From Rhizophagus clarus (taxonomy: Eukaryota > Glomeromycota > Glomeromycetes > Glomerales > Glomeraceae): 64,000 nucleotides of DNA. A program made the position numbers and the translations under genes. Below are positions 37,346 to 49,397 of this stretch, piece after piece (the stretch's first letter is position 1; the number at the start of each line of letters is the position of its first letter). The stretch is taken from NCBI GenBank assembly GCA_015698045.1, contig BLAL01000357.1:124001-188000 (forward strand), written 5' to 3'. Under the pieces are notes generated by a model that was not told the origin of the DNA, searched no databases, and was given only the letters and a program-made list of their open reading frames with translations.

Positions 37346-38775
37346 TACTATTATAATGGAGTTTAAGTTTGTGATTTATAAAATTTATATAATATTATTT
37401 TTAGAGGAGAAATCTTTTGAACACAAAGCTGAAAGAAAGCACCTTAAGAAGTCATACAACTAACACAATCAAATATTTCACTTAATTAATAAATAATAAC
37501 TTCTAAAATAAACAGCTTAGCTTATCATATTCATCTTTAATATGTCAGATTTCTTGTTAAATAGATGAGTCCAGAATATAAGATTCAAGACTGCCTAGAC
37601 AAATTGCATAATATATTACTGTAAATATTATTTGATTAGACTAATAAGTTTTTTAAAAATATTTTAAATAAAAATTTAAATTTTATTAAAATATAAAATC
37701 ATGATAATGTCAAATATTCCTAATATTTTTAATTAAATATTTACTAGAGGTAACCACAAATACAGTTAAATGCATTAATATAAATGGTAAATAAATTTGG
37801 AACATACAGTACATGTGTTTATAAACTAACTAATATTAAGCCACCACAAAGGGTATGTTGGTTACCGATCATAGGTGATAAAAACTCTTTGTAAATATCT
37901 ATAAATTTTATTTAAATTTCTCAAGATATATTATGTATTTACACATATCTCGTGATTTTAATTTATCGCCTTGTATTATAATTACACCTCAGAACTTCAA
38001 ATGATTTTCGTTACTAACATTTTGTTTTTAACAGCGAGTTGTTTTTTTATGTTTTTTTTTTATGGATTTCACGATGTTCCGAGCTCCCAGGCGTGAGCAG
38101 TCTCTTTAGGGGCTTCAATTTGTCACTGTAGAGTAATCTTGGTTTTATATGGTTTAAACTGTATTTTTACTGATGTATCATGTTGAACGTCGTGTCGGGT
38201 ATTTGTGTGGGCAACTATAGTTAAGGTTGCTTCTCTATATTAATAAAATACTTTTATTGAAAATAATTCATTCCAAGATTTAAATCATGTGATCAGCTGC
38301 GTTATAAAATATTATGTTAATGCTGCCCGAAAATAAACGGTAATTGGTGTTTTTTTAATTTTCATTTCAGATTTTATTTTCATGTTTTATAGTAAAAAAA
38401 AAAAAAAAGTATAAAAATAATTATAAACGATTAAATAAAATCCAAAAGAAAGATTTAGGTGTAATAAAATTAGAGTTGAGTTACTTAATTTCGATTTAAT
38501 TTTATAATCAAATAATAAATTTGTTTAATTCGCTACTATGAAGTTTATTTAATATTGTTAACGATTAATTTTTCAATTTGTTAAGTTCAAAATGACAAAT
38601 ATATTACACGAAGTTTTAATCAGGCCGGAATTATAAACAAGGCCAGAGTTATTGAATTGTTGTGCCACAAATTTAAATCGAAATTTGAGAAACGATTAAT
38701 CGCGATTAGCGATTCTAGATAGAATCGATTCTAATTGTGGGAATCGATTTCAATTTCAATCCCTAATTTTAAGTA

Positions 38776-39326
38776 GGCGTTGGAATCGAAGATATCGCAC
38801 GACGGGTCTCAACACATTTTATATCGATGGGCAGGATTGTCTAATATGTGTGTTGGAAAAGAGTATTTTGAACCCATTATACAGGAATATAACTTAAGCA
38901 GAGCGTCGCGTTTTAAATTTGAAGAAAGGTAATAACAGCCTAATTTACCTCGATGTACAATTTAAAAGTCAAGAGGATATGACAAGGACATCAAACGACA
39001 AAGATAAATCGCGTTGGATTAAGCCTAAAGAGATGAATTTGATGTTTAAAAGAGATAATATAATTTCAATTGTCGTCTCGGACGATCACGTGACACCGTC
39101 GATAACGCTGATTTTGGAAGATGATGTATACGGTAAAGGCAAACAACCAGCACAAGAATCGATATTCGAATTTCATAGAGTAAATGACTCGTGCAAACAA
39201 CGATTGGAAGAAGAAAGGAAAGAAGATCTTGACCCTAATGAACACAACAAACGAAAGAAGAATAGGGATGATACAATTGATACATTGTATAGAACTAAAT
39301 TTGGCGCTAAAAGTACCAAGGAATAA
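38776..39326 (+). pseudogene. Fragment of an unrecognised gene with one frame change
   Basis: Two overlapping coding-like frames follow each other. The first (38,776 to about 38,934) includes LYRWAGLSNMCVGKEYFEP and IIQEYNLSRASRFKFEER before a TAA. The second (open from about 38,898 to a TAA at 39324-39326) includes NSLIYLDVQFKSQEDMTR, RWIKPKEMNLMFKRDN and the acidic/basic tail EERKEDLDPNEHNKRKK. Composition is markedly richer in G and C than the flanks, and a one-base change would join the two. I do not recognise a domain. It may be a captured fragment of a transposon-encoded or multicopy gene. It lies between a hAT-like terminus on the left and a complete hAT MITE on the right. A real spliced gene cannot be excluded. 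Confidence 0.4.
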
Positions 39327-39479
39327 TTCCGAAGATAGATAACGTATATCTCTTTTCATCAATTAGTTTAGAAAATGGGTATATAAAGAAATAGTAAATA
39401 TAAAATATAAAAAAAAAATATAATTACAAAGATAAAAAAATATAGGTAGCAATAATGTATTTAAAAATTGACATATAGT

Positions 39480-39718
39480 GAAGTAATTAATGTTTCGGGC
39501 TAAACCTTTAAGCTCTGGCCAAAACTTTTTTAACTTTTTAATTTACTAAATAGATTTGATTTATTTATATGCAAATAAGTGTGGCTAAAGTTAACAAATA
39601 AATTACAAGTTTCGCCTGTTGAAAAAAGTCTCTCTGTATTGCGCCTTTAAGTTTCGCCCATCTGCCCAAACTCAAAATATTTCCAAATTTGGGTTTCGCC
39701 CGAAACATTAGAAGTAAT
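39480..39718. mobile_element. hAT-type MITE with 8-bp target duplication
   Basis: The element 39488-39710 (223 bp) is flanked by the identical octamer GAAGTAAT at 39480-39487 and 39711-39718. The left end TAATGTTTCGGGCTAAACC and the right end read inward TAATGTTTCGGGCGAAACC differ at one position in 19. Internal copies of GTTTCGCC occur (near 39,610, 39,652 and 39,693), which could be subterminal transposase-binding repeats. It has no coding capacity. Its termini differ from those of the 24.6 kb element, so it is a separate family. Confidence 0.88.
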
Positions 39719-41295
39719 TGTTACTTTTCTAATGTATATGAAATTGATGTATATTATTTTTACATAAATTCAATGAAGTTATACATTTATCAATTAAAAA
39801 AAAAAATAGGCGTCGGAATTTATCTTGACATTTACTAGAATAACAGTATGCAGCATTATCCGACTCAAAATTTGTATGTCAAATCGAAAGAAATTTTTTA
39901 AATGACTCATATTTTTGTTTAATCTACTGATTATATTCAAATATTAAAATTTGAAATGAATTAAGAGATGTAAAAAAATGATCGCACTCGTCTTTAATTC
40001 TAACATTTCTTGCTATCTTATGTTCTATTGATCGACTTCGTAAAAAAAAAATCTTTCAAAATAAATAATAGATAAATAATAAATAAATATAGTATATTTT
40101 ACTATGTACAGCATGTGTCAATCTACCTGTAAATAAAATAAAAGAACAAAACCGAAGAAATTGTAATGAAATTACACTATGTAACGCGACCACGGAGGGA
40201 CAACCGTCTACTATACATGTACCCAGACCAACGACTAGATACTCTTGTTAGAGAAAATAAAGGACTATCTATGTATTAAAGGGGAATATAATTGATCAAA
40301 AATACAAGAAAGAAATTGATTAGAAAAAAGAAATAACATCCATAATATCCGTAAAATCTTAAATTCTCAATGTACATCACAGATTCACAGTCCTGAGCGT
40401 AAGAAATCACTTGTAATTCACATAAAATAAGCGGACGAAATAAGAATAGTTTTTTTTTTTGTAAATATCATCATCATTATTATTAAACATGTTGATATCG
40501 TTCGGTTGCAGTGGAGGAGCAAACTAATCGTTCTGTCGTTTTCGATTTTTCTTGTCATGCTCTTGATGTTTAAAACGGTAATAAAATTTTTTCTTTCTTT
40601 TCATAATATTAATATTGAGAGAATTTTCATTTTCGACCATTTTAAAAAAACGTATCATTTTACACAATTAATAGTGACACAATATCGTACGAAAACTTTT
40701 TGTCTCATGATTTCGGAACACGGCAAATTTTTTGCCGAGAACTTGCCGGGTGACGTAAACATAACCGACGCGTAATGGATAATCCGTAGAGTCCGTGTAA
40801 CATCACGTGAAATAACGCATTTATCCGGTTTTGTCCGAATTCATATCAAAATTTTGTTGCTAACTCGTTTTTTCACTCAATCAAAAAATCTGATGATTTA
40901 TTAAATACGAAATTTATCATTGTCGGATTTTCAAAATTCTTATATAATTTAAATTTTAATATTATACAAAAGATAAATTGCGGAACCATAAGTAGAATTG
41001 ATCTTAGAATCGTATAATTGTTAATCATTTTTTAATCAATGGAATCAATTTAATTATTGACGCGTTAAAAAATTGCAGATTTATTTATAAAAAAATAGTT
41101 ATTTCATGAATAAACATAAAAAATGAATTTTAAATTTGTACATTATATAACAATTTCATAATATGAATTGACACATAAGCGTTGAACGTACATATCCCTT
41201 CATAGGACGTATACAATCCCCCAGTTACATAAATATATAATAAAAAAGTAAACTTATATGATTAATTTCTCAGTAACATAAATATAATAAAAATA
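39719..41295. other. Intergenic region leading into the tandem duplication
   Basis: No gene supported. From about 40,720 onward the sequence aligns with about 49,815 onward, sharing for example ATTGACGCG followed by AAAAATT. CACGTG occurs at 40804-40809. Confidence 0.5.
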
Positions 41296-41787
41296 TTAAT
41301 AAAAATTAAAATCGTAAAAAAAGAGGTTAGCATCATAATATATTGGATAAAAAGGTAACAAGAGATACTCATCATCTTGGTTCGTAAAATTCTCGTCATA
41401 ATTATTAAAATCTAACTGGAAATTATAAAAAGATTCCTCCGATATATCTTGTTGATTATCTTCATTATTTTTATTATCCTTCTTCTTGTTATATTTACGT
41501 TTTAGTCGATCTTTGTCATTCTTTCTTGGTTTGTCCAATTTTAATTTAGTGTAATAGTTTTTTTCGTTGTCGGTCATTTCGTTCCAATTTTTTGCGGCGA
41601 TAGTTGAAAATTTCTGAGTCGTAACTTCTGGATGTTTCTTCTTAAAGTTTCTCCATTCTATTGTTCGATATTTAATGAACCCATTCGGACTCTTCTTTTT
41701 CTTTTTGTCTGGAAATTCACGAATAAAATTATCTTGCGAAATAAAATTTTCCATGTTTGATTGAACGAAGTTGGTTTCTGGTATCAT
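41296..41787 (-). CDS. HMG-box protein (left copy of a duplicated pair)
   Basis: The product is 163 residues from an ATG at 41787-41785. A lysine run (28-32) leads into the HMG box at about 32-86: P34-N-G-F-I-K-Y-R41, W45, KFSTIAAKNW ending at W68, and NEKNYYTKLKLDK. This is the MATA_HMG-type arrangement. A basic segment rich in K, R and N follows (about 86-110). The C-terminus is acidic and rich in F, Y, N and D, ending FFYDFNFY, which could act as a transcriptional activation region (inference). Its paralogue at 50753-50286 shares the same architecture, including the N-terminal ETNF.QSNMEN and the box core. Both copies are open, so both are probably functional. It lies about 1.7 kb from the small acidic protein gene on the same strand. 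Confidence 0.82.
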   Translation of the reverse strand: MIPETNFVQSNMENFISQDNFIREFPDKKKKKSPNGFIKYRTIEWRNFKKKHPEVTTQKFSTIAAKNWNEMTDNEKNYYTKLKLDKPRKNDKDRLKRKYNKKKDNKNNEDNQQDISEESFYNFQLDFNNYDENFTNQDDEYLLLPFYPIYYDANLFFYDFNFY

Positions 41788-43522
41788 AACGGTATTTCGT
41801 CGTAAAGAATTTTTTTTTGTATTTATATTTTTTTTCGACCCGTTGATTGAATATCAATGAAAGAAAAAGAAGAGAAAGACGACCTTTTATAACAAAATAA
41901 AAAAAAAAATTAATATTAGCCAAATTTGTAATAATAAGGAATAAACAGAAAGTTATACTAAGAAATTTGTAAAACGGTAGTAATAAATTCTTTTTTTCCT
42001 TAAATTATTCTTATATCAATTACAGTAATTACAGTACCTATCATTCATATGTCCCATAGAAATTACCATAATTACAATGATTACAGTACCTTTATTCATA
42101 AAATTCCTACTATATAAATAAATAAATATTATTAATGTACGTATATATTCGTAATATATATTATAATAATAAAACTTCGTCGAGTTATTTTTATTTTCTT
42201 AAAAAAAGTAAATTTTGTTTTTCAAACTCGACAGACTCAATTAAATCTTGTTGTCTAAAACCTTTTTTCCTTTTTACCGCTTGTACTTCGGCAATTGAGA
42301 ACGCGCGACGGAGTTCGGAGTTAAAAAAAAATACTTTTTTTTTATTTTTTTCTTCTTTTAAGAGAGAACTTACCCAATTTTGATTATATTATTAAATAAA
42401 GTAAATTAAATAAAGTATTGAAATTTTTGTTCAGTATGTTTCCTTGAGATTATTGGGTATATAGGCCTAGCTTTTTCCATATATGTATATGATCTGATGA
42501 CACTAAACCAAAATTGTACTACACCGTGAACGCAGTTTTTTTTGTAAAAACAATATTTTATTCAATAAAAAAAAAAAATTATTACTAATTCTGATTCTTA
42601 CACAAAGTAATTTAACCACTGATATCGTGACACGCGCCAGTATTTTTTTTTTTTTTTTTTTTCAAACAAAATAATTTGGAAAAAAGACGTACTCGAGAAT
42701 CTGATTCTGCATCTTCCCGTCATTAAAAGAAAAAAAAGTATAAAATGTTTCCCCATAAGTATAGTATAATCGAAACCTTTTTTTTTCATTGATCACATTC
42801 TTTAAATTAACATTTATTCTTTAATATATCCTAAAAAGTTTTTATTTGTTGTTTTAAAAAATAATAATTCTTCCAAAAACGGAATTTTTTTTTTTTTTGT
42901 TCACACAACAACTTCTTCACTATGTAGAGTAATTTATATCATGAGGTTTTGAAGTTTTACATAATATGTTGTGATTATTCAAAGGAATTTACTCTCCGTA
43001 ATGCAGTTTCTCTTGCATAAAAAGAAAAAATTATTACGACATATGGCGATAAAAACATTTCACATGATAGATACAGTATCATGTTAAGGTAAAGCTACGT
43101 TCAAGAAAGAATTCTTTAACAATTTTCTAGAATAATAAATAACAACTTATTCTAAGATCACTAATTTACTTAAGAATTTCATTTTTTATTATTTAGGGAA
43201 TTTTTATTTTTGGATATTCGGTTACTTTGTTTAACGCCAAATAATATTTTAATTTTGGAATGGGTGAATTTAATTCTTATAATTTATTATTGCTATACAG
43301 TTTTCCAAATTCGTGTCAATCATATTTAATTACATGAAGAACAATTTCTAATGTTTATTGTTTAATTTTTGAAATATAGAGAACATTAATTCGTTAACAA
43401 AAAAAGAAAGAAAGAGAGAAACGATATTTATAATAAATACAAAAGAAGAATCAATGTCTATAACAAAAAAAACAAAAAAAAAAAAAAATATATAACAAAA
43501 AATACAAATAAAAAAAATTGAT
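41788..43522. other. Intergenic region inside the left unit
   Basis: Contains long T and A runs (for example about 42,642-42,662 and 42,886-42,899). No gene supported. Parts match the corresponding interval in the right unit (50,754-52,763), suggesting shared regulatory sequence or simply common ancestry. Confidence 0.5.
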
Positions 43523-43747
43523 TCAACGGTCTAAGATATTAATAATAATTAATACTCCGAGGAATTCAATAGAGTATTCCCCCGCACCAAGAATTCGCAT
43601 ATCAATTACATTAGAATCAACAGCAGCCATTAGCGTGAATAGTATTCGGCGGCCGTTAAAGGTGAGTGTGCATTCTTCGATAACTGGTATATTAATATTT
43701 TCATCAGAAGACGTGTCGGTATCATATGTGAGGCTTTCTTGTTCCAT
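43523..43747 (-). CDS. Small acidic protein, unrecognised family (left copy)
   Basis: The product is 74 residues from an ATG at 43747-43745, starting MEQESLTYDTDTSSDENINI. An acidic, serine-rich N-terminal third is followed by alternating hydrophobic residues (CTLTFNGRRILFTLMAAVDS, then NVIDMRILGAGEYSIEFLGV), which predict a small beta-rich fold. The paralogue at 53039-52764 aligns along the whole length: EQES..YD.D.SS, IP..E, TFN, AV.SN.I.M..L.AGEY..E..G and N at the end. Many DNA differences are conservative at the protein level, so the frame is real. This copy has lost about 17 N-terminal residues found in the paralogue. I do not recognise the family. Its fixed place between two HMG genes in both units suggests a linked role (inference). 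Confidence 0.6.
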   Translation of the reverse strand: MEQESLTYDTDTSSDENINIPVIEECTLTFNGRRILFTLMAAVDSNVIDMRILGAGEYSIEFLGVLIIINILDR

Positions 43748-46573
43748 ATTTAATTCGTTGTTTTCTTAGGTAGTTATAATTTTTATTTCGTTGTTTTCTT
43801 ACTTCTTTTCTTTTTTAATTTTTTTTTTTATTGTATCTGATTTTTTTTCCGGAGATTTTATAATAAATTTACCTATTAACTGATAATATAAATTATATAT
43901 ATATCCTTATCGTTATCGTATCATTTAGGTGTTATGATTAAAATTATGGTTTTTCTCTATAAGTAAATATCTCTTTGCTCTCTGTTCCCCTACTTCCTAA
44001 AAATTTTTCTTGTTTAGATCAAAATCTTACGCCAAGTGAAACATGTTACAAAAGAATTACTGATTGTACTCTATTATATCAAGGGGAAAAATTAAAACCA
44101 TCTCCTTACAAGATCCCAAACTTTGAAAATTTTCGAATTAGACAACAACTTTAAAGTAAATGTGACTTTTCCTTTTTCTTTTTTATTAAAAAAAAGGTCG
44201 TTGCAGATTAGGATCGAAAAGGCTTATAGATAATCAAAAAAAATTATATTTTAAAAATAGTTTTTATGTATACTGTATGCGTATGTGCGGTACATTTATA
44301 ATATGTACATAAAAATATTATACAATGTATTTTTAATTAATTATAATAAAATCACGAGCGGGTATAATACATTATTTACGAACATTTTAAGGGGGGCATG
44401 AATCATATAATAATAATTATTATCGTTTCTCAATTTTATATTAAACAATCATAATGTACTATCACATTCTAACAAATAAAATAAAGATTTTTAGAAAGAT
44501 TAACGGTTACAATTTTCAAGAAGTCGTGGGAAAATATACTTACTTTCAATACAATTGATGTATCAGCATATGATCGTAAGGAAATTCCATCTGAATGCAT
44601 GTATATGTACTAAATATTGACTTAATCATCGGAGTTCGGAAAAAACGGGAAGTTAATCATTACCATAACGATAATAAGTAGAAAAATCGAATTGAACAAA
44701 CCATTTAGACAATAATTATAAAGTGAATTTTAATTTTAATTTAGATTAAAAATATTCATCAATGAACCGTTTATAATGAATAAAATAATATAAATAATTT
44801 ATATGATATTGACAGTGTTTCACACTTTCGCCATGCACTAATAAATCATATATATTGCATAATAAATTATAATTATCCGTGTATCATTAAGATGTGAAGT
44901 GATAATGTAAAGTGTAGACTTTCATGATTATATAATTAAGAAAAACACTAAAATTATTTCATTCTAATTACGTCCAAAAATATTGGAAATTTTGGAACCT
45001 TATCGAAACCATTTATTACCATCAATATATCGATCTACATTTACACAGATCTGTCGTCTGATTATCCGCGGATATTCGGACGCTCATCATTCAGATAATA
45101 AGATCTGACGGATATCCTAGAAGGAAGCGTTTCTGTTTTATATATGTAATAAGTTATTTAACGAAAAAAGTCGGAAAATCCATCGAAAGTTCAATTTAAT
45201 CACAGATTATCCGTGAGGGGATATGATAATCCAAAATAAGGCAATTTTTACTAAGATCAACTTCTTACAAATTAAACAGAAAATACTATACAAAACCTTT
45301 GCAAAGATTCCTTATAGTAGTTGAGCAATAAATTAAACTAGCCGTTTTTTAGATACGATCGACAAAATATACGGATCACAATCACGTGATAAAATAATTT
45401 TCCAAAAGTTCCAAAAGAACGTTTTATGCCGTTTTTTGATTTGTCAAACTCAAAACGATCGACGTTCCATTGTCGAAACAAGAATTTCGAAATTTCACCG
45501 ATAACCAATAATAAAAGCATAGATATAGTCACACAACGTATCGGGAAATTCTACTTTTCTTTAATTACACGACATGATCATTGTTTATTTTCTCGGAAAA
45601 CATATGATTGGTTATGCAAAAGCTTCTTCATTGTTCGCAAAAATCCCGGAATTTTTTTTTTGTGACATTATTTGGTTTTTTTTTTTTTTGAGCAGCATGT
45701 AATGACCGCCAAAACAAATTCGACAAATCGTACGTCGTACACGAAGGAAAAACTCACACCCTTCCCAAAAAAACCCTATATTTTGATTGATTATTCGATT
45801 TAACCTTTCAGAAACTGTAAACAAATAAACAAATAAATACAGTAAAAGTCGTCAATGGTTAGCAAATGACGCATTTGATTTCTTGACGTAATATTGCATT
45901 AATTAAACCAAAAAAGTACAGTTAAAACATATACCGTTTAGTATTAAATAAAAGGAGTGATTTATGAATAAATAATACAAATTCTCTTTCACATATAAAT
46001 ACATATAAATGACTTTTTGATTATGTTCAAAACTCATGATTTGGCTGAAATAATATTGCGCGTTACTTAATAATGTTGTAGGAATGAATTGAAAGAAACA
46101 TTTTTATGATCGGTTTTAACATTTTAATGACGTTTCAACGACAAATATTTATTACTTTATTCATTTGTTCATTCTGCGCAAAAAGAGGGAAATAAAAAAA
46201 AATATATAGTCGAAAATAAAAAAAGGAGTGATTTTCACCAAGAAGTTTTTTTTTTCAAGCCAAATCATTACTTCTTTTTTTTTTCTTTGATTTTATTCAC
46301 GATTTATTATTCATGATTTATTACTCACGATGATGGTTTTTTGATTATTGCAATTACGTATCAGATTTATTGTATGAAAAAGTCTTCCAAGAAGACAAAA
46401 TTATATAATTTGATAATGTGAATATGAGATATAAATTCAATGGAACGAACCTTTTTTTTTTTATTTTGTCCAACTTTTTGATTGAAAAAAATATTAAAAA
46501 TATTTCTCGTTTTCGATTCTAAAAAAATTTTTTTTTTATCGATTTACGTTAAAATTCGTATCTCATCATATGC
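43748..46573. other. Intergenic region inside the left unit
   Basis: No supported gene. Open frames around 45,338-45,824 lie in sequence that is conserved in the right unit (about 55,360-55,620). The two copies differ there by indels that are not multiples of three, so the conservation is not of a protein. CACGTG occurs at 45383-45388. Confidence 0.5.
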
Positions 46574-47085
46574 ATGGGTGATCTACAAATCATTATTCAT
46601 TCTTCTACGAAAGAAAAAAAGAGAAAACCGAATGGTTATCTTTTATTTCGTAAATGAAATATATAGAAAACTGAACACGCCGATGAAAGAACATAATAAA
46701 ATCGCTTCACAATTATGGAAAATATGTCAGAAGTCAAAAAAATGAATGTAAAAGAGAATATGAGATGAAAGAAAATATGTTATCGAAATAATTGTCTCTT
46801 CAATTTGATTATTGCAATTATTAGTAGTTATCGCCATTTTCAAATGATGTATGCAGTTATATCTGAATAAAAAAAAAGAAAACCGAAAACCGGATGAAAA
46901 CAGAACAAAAATGGATGAAACCGGACGAATATTGGTATTCGTCACGAATAAATAACCTACACCATTTTCAAAACAGCGATAATATTAATGTTTCATCTTT
47001 AACATATCCTTATGAGTAAATTAAAAATTATATTAATAATTTTGTATTATTCAAAGTTTTTTTTGAATGCTATCTTGAATTGTAA
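46574..47085 (+). pseudogene. HMG-box pseudogene (left copy of the plus-strand HMG gene)
   Basis: The ATG at 46574 begins MGDLQI, matching MSDLQI of the intact gene at 56578. The frame continues through KRKPNGYLLFRK and then hits TGA near 46,655, where the intact copy reads FRNEIN. The HMG box continues in another frame as EIYRKLNTPMKEHNKIASQL and is broken again near 46,730. A 155-bp MITE occupies 46828-46982. The C-terminal end (TATTCAAAG...ATCTTGAATTGTAA, matching the intact copy's 57,036-57,066) survives at about 47,048-47,085. A second MITE begins directly after the stop. At least two frameshifts, a large internal loss and an insertion make it non-functional. Confidence 0.85.
46828..46982 (+). 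mobile_element. MITE copy A inside the HMG pseudogene
   Basis: The 155-bp element begins TTATCGCCATTTTCAAATG and ends ACCATTTTCAAAACAGCGATAA, so the ends are imperfect inverted repeats (TTATCGC..TTTT). Its interior carries GAAAACCGAAAACCGGATGA and GGACGAATATTGGTATTCG. The flanking trinucleotides are TAG and TAT, one mismatch from a 3-bp duplication. The same family occurs inverted at 47086-47241. Confidence 0.75.
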
Positions 47086-47241
47086 TTATCGCCGTTTTTT
47101 AAATGGTTGATGTTATTATTTATGATTAAATATTCGAATACCAATATTCGTCCGGTTTTCATCTAGTTTTCATCCAGTTTTCGGTTTTCTTTTTTTTTCA
47201 TCCAAACATAGCAGCATCAACCATTTTGAAAACAGCGATAA
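47086..47241 (-). mobile_element. MITE copy B, inverted relative to copy A
   Basis: The 156-bp element begins TTATCGCCGTTTTTTAAATG and ends CATTTTGAAAACAGCGATAA. The interior is the reverse complement of copy A's (CGAATACCAATATTCGTCC, then CAGTTTTCGGTTTTC). It is flanked by TAA on both sides (47083-47085, which is the pseudogene stop codon, and 47242-47244). A three-base TAA duplication would suit a PIF/Harbinger-type element (inference). Together A and B form a large imperfect palindrome. Confidence 0.78.
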
Positions 47242-48220
47242 TAATATTAACCGACAGGAACACCGGAACAGAATATATATACACAGTATACAACACTATG
47301 ATTATTCATATTATTTATTTATGATTACGCTTATTCACTATACTTTATATGAAAGTAAGTATTATAGTATCTCTTAAGATGACAATCGTAAGCATTTCTT
47401 ATTAGATGATTAATAATCAATGTTATAACTTTTATAAAAATTTATTAGGAGTTATATAATATTTTTATGTACATGATAAATAAAATATGATGTGATACCG
47501 TATGCAAACAAATACCTTTTTTGAGTTGTCATTTCGTGCGAATTCATGTGAAAAAATTATTAATAATTTACTATATAAATTTCTTTGAATATCGAGAATG
47601 GTCTAGAAATACGTTATATAGACTTCAGTAAATGAATATTTTTTCAGTTTTATGTACGGTAAATGATATGCATATGTCGTACATGCTATATATGTATATC
47701 ACACAGAAATTGTATTCAAAATTTACCATATTAATTCAAAATTTACCATATTCGTACATAAATTTACGGATAACTCCGTCCTATATGGAATCAATGAAAC
47801 CAATCTACGTGTTAAAAAAAAAAGAAAAAAACAAAAAAAAAAAATGAAATAAATATTTGAAATAAAAATTTAGATGAGAGATTTCCTATTGTTACTAATA
47901 ATATTTGACAAATTAATAAACGAAAAAAAGCTTTTTTTATAATTTGTCTCGTTAATTCTAGAAAATCCTTGATGAGAAAATCTATCAAAATGTTAATTAT
48001 TATATAGTCGAGAAAATAAAGTTACAATTCAACTTTATTATGCGTTTCTTTTCATCTTAATATTCATTTCTGGTCCCTTTAATTAATGTTATTTGATTTT
48101 TTTTTTTTTTATTTTACAAGATTACACAACAAGCATGCATATATACATACGTACAAAAAAAAAGTCATCCAGTACAATTTAATAATATTTTTTTCAGCAT
48201 ATTAATATAAAAAATAAGCA

Positions 48221-48292
48221 AATAATAAATAAATAAATAAATAAATAAACAATAAATAAATAATAAATAAATAATAAATAAATAAATAATCC
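48221..48292. repeat. (AAAT)n microsatellite
   Basis: About 70 bp of AATA/AAAT repeats with occasional AAC or AAT interruptions. No equivalent repeat is present at the matching place in the right unit, where poly-A and poly-T runs occur instead. Confidence 0.85.
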
Positions 48293-49397
48293 GAAAAAAG
48301 AGTTTTCACAAATAAAAAATAATAATCATCGTGACAAATATTCTTTTACAATAAAACCTTAATTATACCGTTTATACCATAAACGTTATTGTATTAAACG
48401 ACTAAAAAGGTTATACACTCTAACTATATATATATTGGATTGAATTCATTTTTTTTCTATTTGGCTAAAATTTTAAATTCCCTTTATTGGAAACAATATT
48501 AATAACGGTAGAGAAAAAGTTACAAAAATATTATGTCAAAATATTTACTATCAACTGTTCTGTTTATAAGTTTGGATGAGAATATAATATACAATAATTA
48601 AGATTCAAAATAAATAGAACAAAAAAAAAAACAAAATTGTAGTTGCAAATGAACCCTTTCACATAAATCAATCACAATAAATCCATTCTTTAATATTAAT
48701 AAACTTGCTGTTTAAATGTCAAATTTAACAAAAACTTATCCGATCTACAAATCAATGTTCTATTATTTAAAATTTTTTTTTTGTGTTTTTTTTCTTATTT
48801 CGATTGATCTTCTGATCCATAATTAGATCCATTGATCTTATGAATAAGCCACATTTCCCTAAATTTCTCTTTGAGTATTTTTTAAAAAAAATAAACAAAA
48901 TATTGTATTTCCTTTTTATTAAGCTACACGATAATCTATAAAATACCATTTAACACCTTCTTCAATAATAACCGCATCAATCTTATTCATGTTATTATAA
49001 GTCTAAAAATACAGGTTTTTCTTATTATTTTCATTAATATTTCATGTCACACGCAACATTTGTTAATGTGTATGTACACTCATCAATAAATTAACAAATA
49101 CCACATAATTTCAATACAATTCCGTCCGAAAATCGTTATAATGCGAGCCAGAATCAATGGGCCAGGTATAATGAATTTAATTTGCCATGAATCATAGTAA
49201 TTCGTGACGTCATATATGTAGATCAATTTGTGACGTAACGTTTATTATATCTAATCCCGTGCTTGCATCATCAAAGAAACTTGGGCATGTTAATGACCGG
49301 TTGCCGGCACTCCCTATGGGGTTGGACATGTACTTGATCGCTTGGTTTTACCGTTACACTTTAGATGAACATAAAATTGTGTTACAAATAAACGTGT

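Larger units (their letters stand above)
31890..38775. other. Long gene-poor region with repeat remnants
   Basis: No convincing gene. An A run of about 25 lies at 33,409-33,432 and a G run of nine at 34,411-34,419. A degraded hAT-like element is at about 33,770-34,070 and a degraded direct repeat at 36,540-37,345. A 69-codon minus frame at 35641-35432 has mixed composition but no recognised domain. About 35,650-35,975 is pyrimidine-rich and ends GTGATCCCCATTACTATTAAATAAATAAAG, like an old LINE 3' end. About 36,300-36,350 reads SKDFLRRVQRHIAMKK on the plus strand, a short coding-like patch. About 38,690-38,772 holds one end of a second GATTC-rich palindromic element. Confidence 0.4.
40720..48865. 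repeat. Tandem segmental duplication, left unit
   Basis: This unit and the one at about 49,815-58,552 share three homologous loci in the same order and orientation (HMG minus, small acidic protein minus, HMG plus). They also share long stretches of intergenic sequence. Landmarks include CCCCCAGTTAC (41,217 and 50,219), ACAAATTCGAC (45,714 and 55,494) and CTCTAACTATATATATATTGG (48,418 and 58,106). Divergence, indels and MITE insertions show the duplication is not recent. Boundaries are approximate. Confidence 0.85.

Noticed and set aside
45338..45824. Overlapping open frames on both strands in a segment conserved between the duplicated units
   Set aside because: Indels between the two copies are not multiples of three, so the frames are not conserved; the similarity is from the duplication.
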